Source: Synanceia verrucosa | Lineage: Eukaryota > Chordata > Actinopteri > Perciformes > Synanceiidae | DNA: 64,000 nt | Direction of reading: 5' to 3' | NCBI GenBank assembly: GCA_029721515.1 | Contig: CM056567.1 | Location: 9,387,507-9,451,506, forward strand | Part shown: positions 51,101-60,290 of the stretch, piece by piece | Numbering within the stretch: the stretch's first letter is position 1 | Layout: each line of letters begins with the position of its first letter | Translations under genes and position numbers: made by a program | Notes under the pieces: generated by a model | The model's database searches: none | What the model saw: only the letters and a program-made list of their open reading frames with translations | Told to the model about the DNA's origin: nothing

Positions 51101-54100
51101 CCGACTGGCTGCTGTGGCCAGACATCAAGGTCAAATCTCTCCCTCCCTTCCTCTGTCTTTCTTTCTTCCCCTCCATTGACTCTACATTTCCTGTCCTCTG
51201 TTGCTATTCTCAAATTTCTGTCTCTGCCTGTCTAGCCAGATTTATTTTTATTATTTTCTCCTCTTGTTACTGGCAAGTGTATGTTACGGGCCAAAAGTAC
51301 AAATTATTTGTATTATAATGTTTGTTCTACAGTGTGTTAAAGATGAAATTAAAATGCTCGACCAAGAGGCAAAATTGACAGGAAATACAGTGAATTATAG
51401 GTAAAAGGTAGATAAAAGAGTCAAAGTCAGTTCAAAGAAAAGTTTACAGATAAAGAAAAAGCGCTCAAAGATTACAGTTTGCTTGGACTTTTGGTATTTA
51501 TTAGGGATGTAAACAGACAGTGTTATGAACAGATAGGCACAACACAAACAGCATCCACTGTATTTTCCTGATTTCTGATCATGCCCATAAATCTGTTTGG
51601 AAATTATAGAGGGGAAAAGATCAGATTAAGATTTCTTCAGTATTCCAGTCCTCCAGCAGTAGCTAGTAGCCAAAGCAGCTGAGGATATACACTAGCTAAA
51701 AACACAAAGGTGTGTTTTATCATCAATAACTTTTATCAACAAACTAAAAACTGGGGGGTATTGAGCATTGGCCACCTTCTTAAAAGAGTGAAAATGTAAA
51801 AAAAAATGTTTTCTTTAATTGTTTAAACACAGAACAACATTATAAACAGAACCTCAGCTTCGACAGAAATAAAATACTAAAAAAAATCACAGCTATGTTC
51901 CATTAAATAGGTGCAGACTTTATCTTTCAAGACAAATGCTGCCACAGCTGACCCCTACTATTTTTGCAATCACTCCAAATTCAGGTCAGAAGTATTACTG
52001 TTCAGATTTTAGCTGGAAAGGTACAGCTTGGACCAGAACAGGCAGCAGTGCTCAAATTGGGGTGATACAGTCTGATGTTGTCAGAAATATTCCAACGAGA
52101 TAACCAGTGGGCCTCCGCCCTGACCTGCTCTCCTCTGCTCTGCTCTTCTCCTCTCTTCTCCTCTCCTCCTCGCCTCTCCAGTCAGAACTATCAACATGGG
52201 ATTTTCCAGTCGATCGGTTTTAAGGAGTTTCATGACTACCTGACCGCCCCTGAAAGCAGCACCCAACAGGAGAAAGACACACTGCGAGACAAAGGTCAGA
52301 GAAATGCCTGATCAGAGTCACTGAAATGGATTTAGATTGTTCCCTTGACATTTAACAACCGTCTTTTCAACCCTTTCTAGGTATAGAAGCTTTGAAGATC
52401 GCTACGAGGCGTTACGCCCGCAAACAGAATAAATGGGTCCGTAACCGCTTCCTGAAACGTGAGTAGCACCACCTGATGTGTTGTGTTTGTCCTCCACAGT
52501 CCAGTTCGTTAGCAATCAGCACTCTCTTTAAGCAGATGAGATTCATGCACTCCATTAGACTCACAGTAAGCCTCTCAGACACTGTGTTGTTTTGTCTGCA
52601 TGCACAGCAGGATGTCTCTTTTAAAACAGTCTTTACATGCGTTGTTTTGGCGTGGAACATTTATCAATAAATCATCATTTGCACAGATTTGTAGGCACTA
52701 ATAAAATAGTTTGGTTTATTTTTAGTTTAGCAAAGGTAGATTTTAAAAGAAAATAGTGCTTTATACAGTTTTATTTTTTGGCAATAAGAAGCATATGCAA
52801 AATAGCTTTTTGATTTGAAAACACAACCGTGTTTCTTTAGGAAGCATTTGATAGGGCTATATATTTGGATTCAGTCATTTACTGGCACAAAATTTTATTC
52901 ATGTTTGTTTGTGTGAGCGCTTCTGTGATGGTATAGAGGTCCCAGTATACACCTGCCACTAAGACCCTATAATATTTTCTTTTTTTCCCTGGTGGCACCA
53001 ATAAAAGTGAAGTGTCTTTGTTGGTTCTAGCACCACAGAATGGAAAAAAATGTATCAGCACAGCCAAAATCAACCAGTATTTTTGGCAGGTAGGGAATTC
53101 CCAACCTGGTCACAAGTCATACATGTTTTTTAAAATGTAGATAAATAAATGGCTGAGTGTGTTTCTTTGTCCCAAAAGGAAACCTGGCCAGTGCGTCCCA
53201 CCAGCAGTATGCCCTCTAGTAACCCAGCCTTCTAATCCTGTTAGGTCCGAGTGGCTTAGGCCACACCAGGCCCTAAACCTCAATACCCCTCTTTCTGACT
53301 GCCCGCTGCATGCACCATATGGTCTTCATCACATGTGTTCCTGCGCTTTTACATATGTAATCTGTCTGAACTTGTCTGTGCTTCTGCACATGCATATGTC
53401 TCTGTCTGTGTGTGTTGTAACTGCCCTTGAAGACCTTTCTCAGGCTCAGTTCAGATGCTCCTGTGCAGCCTCAGGCCTGACGGTGCAGCTGGAAGGAGAT
53501 CAGATCTCTTATTAGAGTCTGAAATGCTCTGTCTCATTGAGAACTTTGTGGCAAAGCACTGGTCATAACTATTGATTATTATAAGGTATGCACTTCAACG
53601 ATCACTCCATCCATCCACCATCATTGTCTCAATGATGTCTATTTGGACTCAAGGATGAACCGATTCGATTTGTCAAACAGGATAAAATTATGACATTTTG
53701 GACAGCCATTGATGTAAACTGTATTTTGACTGCTTTGTGGAGGCATACAACCGTGAGGCGGTAACATTTTATTTATCACCTCTGCTGTGTGCTCTGGCAA
53801 ACATAAACACCTTATTATTGCAGTAGCTGCAGGTATTTACAGATACAGGTATTAAATGAAAATAAAAAGTTCAGTCTGAGTAATAGATTCAAGAGTTGGA
53901 AGGTGTTTTGGTTGCCAAAGTACTGCACATTTAATGCAGATATTGTAATGATTTTTTTTTTTTTACTCTGAAAAATGATCATAGTGAATCATTTGATCTT
54001 TTGTTGCAACACTTGTCCAGTTGATCTGTGCATCTGGGTTACTGCAGTGAGTCTGCAGTCAGCTGCATCTTTTTTTGTATGATTTCTGTTAATTTTGAGT

Positions 54101-54936
54101 TTTTGGACAACAGACTTTTCATTATGTCCATGTTTCCCAAATCTCTGTGTCTGATTAAGAAATCTGTAACGTTGAATGCTAACATTTCTCCTGTAAACAA
54201 TCTTGTTTCTGTTCACACCAAGCTCCCCAGGACCATAGTCCTACATGTTAATGTCTATTTCAGATGCTTTGTCCGGTGTCAGACAACCTTGTCCTTGTGC
54301 CCACCCCTGGCTTGGATTGTCCTAACCCTGGGTTGTGCTCTTTAACCATGCTCATCCCACCTTTCTGTCTGCATCATGTGTTGACCTCGCTCTCTTGCTG
54401 TGACTGCTGACCTCTTTTCTGTTTCGTCTGAGCCACACACACACACACACAGCAGGCCTCAGCTGAGCTGGCTAATCTCTTGAAGCATTACAGAGCTGCC
54501 GGGAATTTGCTCCGACCACACAAACTCGGGCAACAGGGTCACGGGGGGCTATGTGGACCAACCCAAGCATACAGAGACTTGTGCGTCAAAGGGAAAGAGG
54601 AACGACATGGAGATGACAGAGAGCCTCAGTCAGACAAACAAAATGAAGTCTGTTAGAAAATTTAGAAAATGACCTGAATGCTAATGTAAATATGCAGAAC
54701 ACAGAACTGTATGCCTGAAAGGCACAAGTTAAACCCAGTTTTGCAGTTCACAGATTTCAGCAGAGACTGAGGAGGTGGGCTTTTAGTGTCTCAAATACTT
54801 TTCAGCAAGATACCTGGTTCTTTATGGACTCAACTTTGGTTGCTGTGGGGATTAAATCGCCAGGTCAGCCAGCTCAAATTAAATGAAGCTTAATTTGTCT
54901 TGCTTTTAAGTGCCTCTGTGTGTGGGTGTATGCTTA

Positions 54937-54990
<54 letters not shown>

Positions 54991-57900
54991 CAGAGACAGA
55001 GAGAGTGTGTGCATGTGTGTGGATATAGGGGCATGGTTAATTAGTAGATTTAATTACCCATAAAGAAAATGATAATTTGAGGTTATATTAATGTCAATAA
55101 GTGCCACATTTTATGCAGGTGTTTTTTTTTTATTCCCCCAAAGACATGCACACAAGCAGGCACACACTCCAGGATATCCAGGTGTAGTTTGGCTGAGGCC
55201 TCGTGAGTGTTAAATAACAGGGGTGTAGGTATCTTTTAGTCCCTAGAGAGGGAGAGTGAGGATGGAGGGAGGGAGACAGAGAGAGACCGGAACAACACAT
55301 GGGGAACTGGGTAGATGGAGAGTGAAGGTAATCTGATCCAGCAGGGGCAACAGGTGTGGGGCGTGTTTACGCACCCTTGTTTTCTAGCAAGTGCGAAGCT
55401 TTCATGTACGCATACACACAAAGGAAACCTCCTGGGGAGTAGGTGGAGTAGGTAGGTGGAGAGAGACGAGAGAGGGCTGGAGAAGATGAGAGTAACAGAG
55501 GGTTAATAAGGATAGATGGATCTATGGATACTTTATTAATTAGGTACATTTCCATCCTTGTATTGAGTGGTTAATTATGAATGAAAAGAAAGCCACTTCA
55601 AGAGAATAATGAATATAAAATGAAAATAGTATTCACTGTCATTTTAGCTCTGATTTTGGGCCCCAAAACTCTGCTGAGGACAGAGCTGCTAAAAGCTCCT
55701 CAGTGTTACTGTGTGAGAATGCTCTATAGAGAGATGCATGCCCTTGAAGCTACTTATTTAAATCGAGCAGTCATGCAATATGTTTTTTTTTTTATATAGA
55801 AATATTGAGCAGCTTTTAATAGATCGAGAGTGAAGGAGGATGGAATGAAAGTACAGATAATAGGGAGCTTCCTTAAGTCGTAGCCCACCAAACAGCCAGG
55901 TAAAATGAATCATCAACTTGACTGGATCTTTGAAAAGGTCCTTGACCTCCACTCGACCTACAGAATCATCAAACATGAACAACGGAGAAGGAAGACGAGA
56001 AGGGAGACAAAAGTGGAAGAGGAACTAAAGGAAAGAGGAAGGAGGCTGTTGAGTGAATGGATGCAGCTGTCGAGGTCCAGCGTGGACGACAGCTTAAGAA
56101 GCACAGCTGGGCCGGGGTGGTGGTGGTGGTGGTGGTTGAGTTTTTATAGCAGAGCACACACAGGCGCACATCCTCACTTAGCAAACACAAGGATGACGCA
56201 GCAAACGACTCGTCCTGTTTATTGCAACAGTTTCAACACACACACAACACTGGCAAGCAGCTGTTAGTGTGTGTTTACGACCCTGCTCTTTGTCTCTTCT
56301 GTGTTTCTTATCAACCCTTACTGACTATAGAGTGGATTAGCAGAATCAAATTTCACCAGATCCCAAACAGGAACGGTGGTGGTGGTGGTGGTAAGAAGAG
56401 GGGGGGGGGGTTCTCCCACCCAGCATCTGGCAACCCACCACACACTCGCTCCCTTTTATTTACCATCCTGCCCAGTGGGAGGTTTATGGTGGCAAAAAGG
56501 AGTTGTGGGAGGCCGGTGGTGTTGAGAGAGATTAAAAAAAAATTGCAGCAACAGGAGCTCCAACTCTTCATCTGGTGCAGGTATGCCAGGTGACGCTCAC
56601 CACCACCTGCCTGCTATTGTGCCATAAACACAATAGACTTCCTCTGGCACGCACACACACACACACATATATACAGTAACCACACCAGTGAAACCTGAAG
56701 CTTCGATTAACAGTCACTGCTGTTTTTTTTAAAAAAAACAAACACACTAACAAATTGACTGTACAAACACACATGCCAGGATTAGTGGTGTGCACAGAGA
56801 AAACACACACTGGGAGGGAAACCACTGCAGGTGCAGGAGCGTTGAGACGATGTCATGAAGGTTCTTTGTGTTTATTTTGCTTTTGTCAGCAGTTCAATTA
56901 AGTGACGCCAACCTGGACAGGAAATGAATGGAATACATCGCATGTTTTGGCTGACGGTAAATTAAACCAACGGTATGCAGATCAGTTTGAAATGTGGCTT
57001 GTGCCAAGAACAAGGCGTGGAATTAAGTTCATAGCTGTGAGGCGTGGCTGTGTGGTGGCAGTTGGTGGTACAGATGATCAGCTGTACAGTCTCTGCTCTG
57101 TAATGATGCAGTCCCAGAAGGTCTGATGGGAATCTGTCTGCTACCGTCCAGTCTGTGTGTGGAAAGGATTAAGCTATATTTGAATTGTGCCTCACATGTT
57201 AATGGGATTCATTTAGATGAGTATGTTTGTATGTGAAGAAGTGCTCCTGACTACATCCGGCTTCTGTCTTTTTTTGTTGTCATTTTCAGCCATGTTTCAG
57301 CAGCGAGGCAGTGCTGATGCTTAATCAGTGGCTCGGTCACGATTATCTGATGGACTGCAGAGACAGAGACCAGTACTTTGGTTTATTGCCATATCCCTAC
57401 TTTGTGTTAAGCGCCAACGAACAAACATCAAACAAAACATCTGCATGAACCTGTGTGAGCATGTTAGCATGCTAACGTTAGCATATCCCCCAAAGCATTG
57501 CTGAGCCAAAGCAGAGCTGCTGGCATGACTGTGTACTTTTCAGCTGGGTTTATGAAGTAGATATCTGCCATAAACAATAATAATGATTGACTAAATAATA
57601 ATAATAAAAGTCACATTTTATTTAAGTGTTCACACAGCTCAGCGTAGCCACCAGAGGAAAAACTTAACCCCTAAATACAAAAGTATAAACCCAATTTAAG
57701 TATACTTGCCCTTTACATTTCACTGTTCTTTATTATTATTTTTTTGCTCACATATTTGACTTATTTTATAACTTATTAGGTGCTCTAAAGTATGCATAAA
57801 ATTTGACTTTCTTGACGCACAGTTGCAGCTGTTTGAAGTCACTTGATTCGGTGCAGGGCAGTGGCTCTTGATGCAGACTGGTGCTGCTGTTTAGTGCTGA

Positions 57901-59718
57901 GGCCTGGAGACTGCTGACTGATGCAAAATAGAAACACGGGGGTTGAACGGAGTGAGTGAAAGCCGAAGCCAGACTGATGGAGAGGGAGAGAGAGAAGGAT
58001 GGAGCACAAGAGAGAAGGAGAGACATTATCGAGCCAGTGTGAGTCAGCAGGTTGACAGAGCCTCAGGGTGCGGCTCCAGCACATCACTGCTACTGTAAAT
58101 TTCCCACTCTGTGTTGAAATCATCCTGAAGTCCACCTCATCCTCTCTGAGTTAAAGCCACTCACTTTTGGAGCGTGTTTGTGTCTTATTAGATAAGCTAC
58201 ATCATTAAGTCAGTATATGGATGTACACCAACCTCTTTGTTGTGAGGTGTGGTACACTGACTGTCTATGAGAAAAAACAAATGCACTGTATGGAAATAAT
58301 GTCACTAACACAACTTAGCAGTAGGAGGTAGCAGTCAAAACGTTGCTTCCAGTAAGCATCAATAGGGGAAACTTGATCAAAATGTTTGTGTGTAGGACCA
58401 GGAGACAACGTGCCGGTGGTGTATGACCTGGATGTGACGGATGTGTCGCGGTGGGAGGAGGTGGTGCTGAACCCTGCACTGCAGATACTGAGCAGCCTCA
58501 GCAAGGTGGGGCCTATAACCTTTATCATTCCACCACCTTTTCTTTGCTTATACTTTGTTCTTTTTTTCCTTCATTTTTTTAATCTCCATTGGTTTCCTCT
58601 CCTTGTTTGCTTGATTACTCTGTCATTTTATCTCTGTTTAATTTTGTCTGTCGTCATTTTTTCTTTTACCACTGTACCTCTGTACTTTGAATTATTTCCT
58701 GTCCCTGTTTGCTTTTTTCCATTTCTTCCATTTGCATCTCAGCTTACACTACCTTATCCAACTGTTCCCACATATCCTTCCTTCTCCCACGTGTTCTGTA
58801 GTTATTTCTTAATATGTAAAGCCAGTATTTCGTAACACTATATCAAAGCTGAAGTTACTAATATTGAGAAACTAGAAGAATCAGCTACATAAAAAGAATC
58901 CCAGAGTTGCATCTCTTTTCTAATTCCAATCATTTTGTTTATTTATTATTTTTGTTTTGATGAAAGCATTTGTTTTGTTTGCGGTCAGATTGTAATGAAA
59001 ATTGAACAACAAATTTAACACCATTTTCATGGTTGACAACAACAAACAGCAACACACCAACAAAGGCAGTGATGAAGATTGCTAGCTACATGGATGTAAA
59101 CAATGCACAACTCAAAATAGCTCTACAAATATTTTAGACCCCAACAATACACACAATATCTTTTAGTGAATGAAATATAGAAAAAGTTGTTTTTTTTTTT
59201 GTTTTTTTTTTGTTTGCATTCATTCAGGGTGAGCAGCCAGTTTTTCAGCCAATCAGAGTACAGACGGCAGAGCAGAGGAACAAACGGAGCCACCATACCT
59301 GTGATCTCTGTGACAAAGTCATCATTGGCGACCTGGAGTGGACAGGTGAGGCTATTGATCGTACCACAAACCATTGATTTTTGTTTGTATTTAGTGTAAC
59401 TGTAAATGCTGTAATACTTATGTGAATATTTACCCCTGTATACTACATACTGTGATAGATAATAATAATACTGGTGTCATCTGTTTATTTACAAAACCTG
59501 CAGCTCATCTGAAGTCTAAAAAGCACAACTATCATGTGAGAAAGAAGAGGAAGTGTGATCCATCCTGCGACCAATCCCAGGTTACCTCTGCACCTCCTGC
59601 CTCTGCTGCAGGGATTGTGGAAAGCGTCTCAAAGGACTCCACTGTTGCTGTTTCCCCGGGCTGCACTGAAACCATCCAGGAGTCTTCCCAAGATACCAGG
59701 ACAACGAAGGACCTCTGA
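32584..59718 (+). CDS. trit1: trit1, tRNA dimethylallyltransferase (whole CDS span)
   Basis: Eleven exons: join(32584..32742, 44961..45101, 47368..47466, 47545..47702, 48819..48961, 49082..49193, 52182..52294, 52381..52458, 58396..58505, 59228..59345, 59504..59718), 1,446 bases, 481 aa (human 467, also 11 exons). The enzyme moves dimethylallyl from DMAPP to N6 of A37 (i6A37) in cytosolic and mitochondrial tRNAs reading UNN codons. Visible: basic N-terminus (possible mitochondrial targeting); P-loop GATGTGKS 25-32; SADSMQVY 48-55, with the catalytic Asp of the family in this block; RHHMISFVDP 74-83; VGGTNYY 114-120; LHPNDKRKIAR; YQHGIFQSIGFKEF; RRYARKQNKWVRNRFL; C-terminal C2H2 finger with C396, C399, H412, H418. 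All phases agree. Intron 2 is AT-AC. Exon 4 has a NAGNAG acceptor, so a 480-aa form is possible. Follows mycl on the same strand, as in human. Confidence 0.96.
32743..35629 (+). other. trit1 intron 1, first part
   Basis: The first 2.9 kb of a 12.2 kb intron starting GTAGGA. No exon recognised. Contains a 16-base poly-C run at 34972-34987; otherwise no clear repeat. Confidence 0.7.
34972..34987. repeat. Poly-C tract
   Basis: Sixteen consecutive C on the plus strand, unusual for this AT-rich intron and potentially able to form i-motif/G-quadruplex structure or to be an assembly-length error. Confidence 0.9.
35631..36428 (-). mobile_element. Tc1-like transposon, internally deleted, with TIRs
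   Basis: Inverted termini ACTAAGAGGCATTAAAAACA (35633 onward, 25 bases) and its reverse complement ending at 36427 agree at 24 of 25 positions, with TA at the borders. The minus strand between them encodes the C-terminal part of a Tc1 DDE transposase. It has VMDWPPYSPDMNPIEHLWDN, where the E of NPIEHLW is the last catalytic acidic residue, followed by LRTALLEEWEAIP. Other remnants lie at 35949-36155. At about 800 bp it is half the normal element length, and the first catalytic aspartates are not seen in frame, so it is a dead copy inside trit1 intron 1. Confidence 0.85.
36429..38391. other. trit1 intron 1, middle part
   Basis: No exon recognised. Holds a (CT)n-(CA)n compound microsatellite at 37328-37397, a purine-rich (GGA)-type zone near 37790-37835 and poly-A runs. 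Confidence 0.6.
37328..37397. repeat. (CT)n(CA)n compound microsatellite
   Basis: About 16 CT units run directly into about 17 CA units with two small interruptions. Confidence 0.95.
38392..39085 (-). mobile_element. Tc1-like transposon remnant (second family)
   Basis: Starts with the well-known fish Tc1 terminus TACACTATATTGCCAAAAGT. The minus strand encodes transposase pieces. One frame (38684-38947) has LRRIVRRGRQLSAESIATDL and SRTVHRELHGMGFHGRAAAS, the Tc3-type helix-turn-helix region. The other (38476-38712) has LIEHLWDELERRLRAR, the end of the DDE domain. The middle of the gene is deleted near 38690, where GGTTGAGGTCAG meets CGATTCTTCACTCCAGAGAA. The other terminus is missing; similarity fades after GACTGTGGAATATTTAGGAG. 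A 17-bp tandem duplication of CTCAGCATCCGCTGACC lies near 38940-38973. Confidence 0.85.
39190..39405 (-). repeat. Percomorph dispersed repeat, copy 2
   Basis: GGACAGAGCCAGGCTAGCTG, TGCTAAGCTAACTCTCTGCT, ATGAGAGTGACATTGAGCTT and CATATTTCCCAAAGTGTC follow the same order as copy 1 at 22845-22990 but extend further toward its end. Confidence 0.6.
40026..40089. repeat. (CA)n plus 10-bp tandem repeat
   Basis: About 15 CA units, then three copies of CACATCCATT. Confidence 0.9.
40345..40792. repeat. Percomorph dispersed repeat (450 bp)
   Basis: Contains ACGTCTATGAGAAAATGG, TTTATTACCTCAGTAAACAT, AAACCAAGATGGCGACAGCC, GGTGATGTCACCATGACTAC and CCACTTCTTATATACAGACT. I recognise this series as a frequent interspersed repeat of percomorph fishes. 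The termini (TATAGACGTCTATG and its partner TATATACAGACT) look loosely inverted, so a DNA-transposon-derived element is possible. The class is not certain. Confidence 0.55.
42163..42399. repeat. (GA)n and (TCCA)n microsatellites
   Basis: A GA run of about 17 units at 42163-42197 and an imperfect array of CCAT/CAGT units at about 42350-42399. Confidence 0.9.
43770..43812. repeat. Perfect 18-bp inverted repeat around CACGTG
   Basis: The arm TCCCACTGTTACTACCTG (43770-43787) is the exact reverse complement of 43795-43812. The 7-base loop TCACGTG contains the E-box CACGTG at 43789-43794. Located in trit1 intron 1, about 1.1 kb upstream of exon 2. Confidence 0.95.
44961..45101 (+). CDS. trit1: trit1 exon 2
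   Basis: 47 codons, VYQGLDIITNK to RNKALAL, phase 0. Acceptor TCCGCTTCAG. The 3' boundary is not GT: the exon is followed by ATATCCTTT, a U12-type AT-AC donor. Reading on without splicing adds about 16 codons and hits a stop at 45147-45149. Confidence 0.93.
45102..47367 (+). other. trit1 intron 2, U12-type AT-AC intron
   Basis: A 2,266-base intron that starts ATATCCTTT, the minor-spliceosome AT-AC donor, and ends CTCAAC. A branch-site match CTCCTTAAC (8 of 9 to TTCCTTAAC) lies at 47350-47358, about 10 bases before the end. Splicing here joins ..ALAL to IDDMHSRNK in frame, matching ..TALIEDIFARDK of human TRIT1. Internally there is (CA)n near 45467-45490, a (GA)n patch near 45306-45325, and no exon. 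Confidence 0.9.
47368..47466 (+). CDS. trit1: trit1 exon 3
   Basis: 33 codons, IDDMHSRNKLPVVVGGTNYY onward to VDTG, phase 0 on both sides. Carries the conserved GGTNYY motif. Donor GGG|GTGAGT. Confidence 0.93.
47545..47702 (+). CDS. trit1: trit1 exon 4 (NAGNAG acceptor)
   Basis: Starts after CACCACAG at 47545, or three bases later after CAGCAG at 47548; both keep the frame. Encodes (Q)ENEEPG to DKRKIAR with LHKRLAEVDPKMAAMLHPND. Donor CCAG|GTGATA, phase 2. The intron before it is only 78 bases. Confidence 0.92.
47703..48818 (+). other. trit1 intron 4
   Basis: 1,116 bases, GTGATA to ATGTGCAG. Short (CA)n near 48281-48298. No other feature recognised. Confidence 0.9.
48819..48961 (+). CDS. 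trit1: trit1 exon 5
   Basis: Completes the split Arg codon AG|G and encodes SLQIHQETGVSHSSWLEEQ through GGPLRYPDPCIFWLHADMN. Donor AATG|GTATGG, phase 1. Followed by a 120-base intron. Confidence 0.93.
49082..49193 (+). CDS. trit1: trit1 exon 6
   Basis: Acceptor CCACCTCCAG. Encodes (A)LDKRLDARVDDMLSAGLIEE to YNQQKVQNE. Donor AAAG|GTAGCA is weak, phase 2. Confidence 0.92.
49194..52181 (+). other. trit1 intron 6
   Basis: 2,988 bases. Contains several poly-T runs near 49829-49947, a (CTC)n run at 50946-50972, and a pyrimidine tract before the acceptor GCCTCTCCAG. No extra exon recognised. Confidence 0.85.
52182..52294 (+). CDS. trit1: trit1 exon 7
   Basis: Encodes (S)QNYQHGIFQSIGFKEFHDYL to EKDTLRDK, the conserved YQHGIFQSIGFKEF segment. 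Donor AAAG|GTCAGA, phase 1. Separated from exon 8 by an 86-base intron. Confidence 0.94.
52381..52458 (+). CDS. trit1: trit1 exon 8
   Basis: Acceptor CCTTTCTAG. Encodes (G)IEALKIATRRYARKQNKWV to RNRFLK, the basic tRNA-binding segment of the family. Donor AAAC|GTGAGT, phase 1. Confidence 0.94.
54940..54990. repeat. (TG)n(AG)n compound microsatellite
   Basis: About 14 GT units directly followed by about 12 GA units. Confidence 0.95.
57450..57535 (+). repeat. TTAGCATGCTAAC dispersed repeat, copy 1
   Basis: GTGAGCATGTTAGCATGCTA followed by CAAAGCATTGCTG and GCAGAGCTGCTGGCATGACT. This is a common teleost repeat; a related piece is at about 62645-62725. Confidence 0.5.
58396..58505 (+). CDS. trit1: trit1 exon 9
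   Basis: Acceptor TTGTGTGTAG with a poor pyrimidine tract. Encodes (R)PGDNVPVVYDLDVTDVSRW to PALQILSSLSK. Donor CAAG|GTGGGG, phase 0. Confidence 0.92.
58506..59227 (+). other. trit1 intron 9
   Basis: 722 bases, AT-rich, with long poly-T runs before the acceptor CATTCATTCAG. No other feature seen. Confidence 0.9.
59228..59345 (+). CDS. trit1: trit1 exon 10 (zinc finger start)
   Basis: Encodes GEQPVFQPIRVQTAEQRNKR and then SHHTCDLCDKVIIGDLEWT. C396 and C399 are the first two ligands of a matrin/U1-type C2H2 finger. Donor ACAG|GTGAGG, phase 1. Confidence 0.93.
59504..59718 (+). CDS. trit1: trit1 exon 11 (last)
   Basis: Acceptor CAAAACCTGCAG. Completes the finger with AHLKSKKH (H412, H418), then a basic patch VRKKRKCDPS and a low-complexity tail, with TGA at 59716-59718. 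The 158-base intron 10 splits the zinc finger. Confidence 0.92.
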
Positions 59719-60290
59719 CATTTCAAGAGTGACACAGACTCTGGGCTACATGCAGCTTCATTCAGGTTTCCACCACTGTTCTGCACTCACAGCTGTTTCC
59801 TTACAGTCCCAGAGAATTTAATTCACCTGTACTTTCTCTTTGATCGTGCAGCTCAGTTTTATTTGTCGTAGTACATGAACGGGACGTCAACCTTGTCAAC
59901 CCTGAAGATTAAACGTTGGATTAAAAGCAAAGAACATTTTAAACACAGCAGAATATTTTTTTTTTAATTTTATAGTAGAGATGGTTGATGGTGAGGATAA
60001 TTCAACATTCTGGACTCAAAAGCAAAAATTAGCCATGTGCAGCCAAAGAAGTAACATTTTTAAGGACTTTACCCTGATTGCCTATTATAAGAGAAAGGTT
60101 TATTTTTCTACTTTAAAAGAAGTGGCGATATTTCATGCTGTTGCTATCTTCCATTTCGAATGTTTTAGCATTTCAGCATGTACTTTTTTTTTTTTTTTTT
60201 TTTTGCTTAACGACTTTGCACTTTTAACTTTATCCATTTGGTTTTTAAAAATGCTCAATAAACCAAAGGATCAACAAGTTCTTTTGATGA
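59719..60290 (+). other. trit1: trit1 3' UTR (inferred)
   Basis: AT-rich. ATTAAA at 59908-59913 and canonical AATAAA at 60257-60262 are candidate poly(A) signals. A run of 17-18 T lies near 60185-60204. Confidence 0.5.
60257..60262 (+). terminator. Candidate trit1 poly(A) signal
   Basis: Canonical AATAAA about 540 bases after the stop, followed by GTTCTTTTGATG-type GU-rich sequence. The ATTAAA at 59908 is an alternative. Confidence 0.45.

Larger units (their letters stand above)
52459..58395 (+). other. trit1 intron 8
   Basis: 5.9 kb with no recognised exon. Holds a (TG)n(AG)n compound microsatellite at 54940-54990, a (GGT)n run near 56116-56136, poly-G at about 56400-56410, and a TTAGCATGCTAACGTTAGCA dispersed-repeat piece at about 57450-57535. 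Confidence 0.8.

Noticed and set aside
50825..51235. 136-codon frame in trit1 intron 6
   Set aside because: Low-complexity translation of (CTC)n and pyrimidine-rich sequence.
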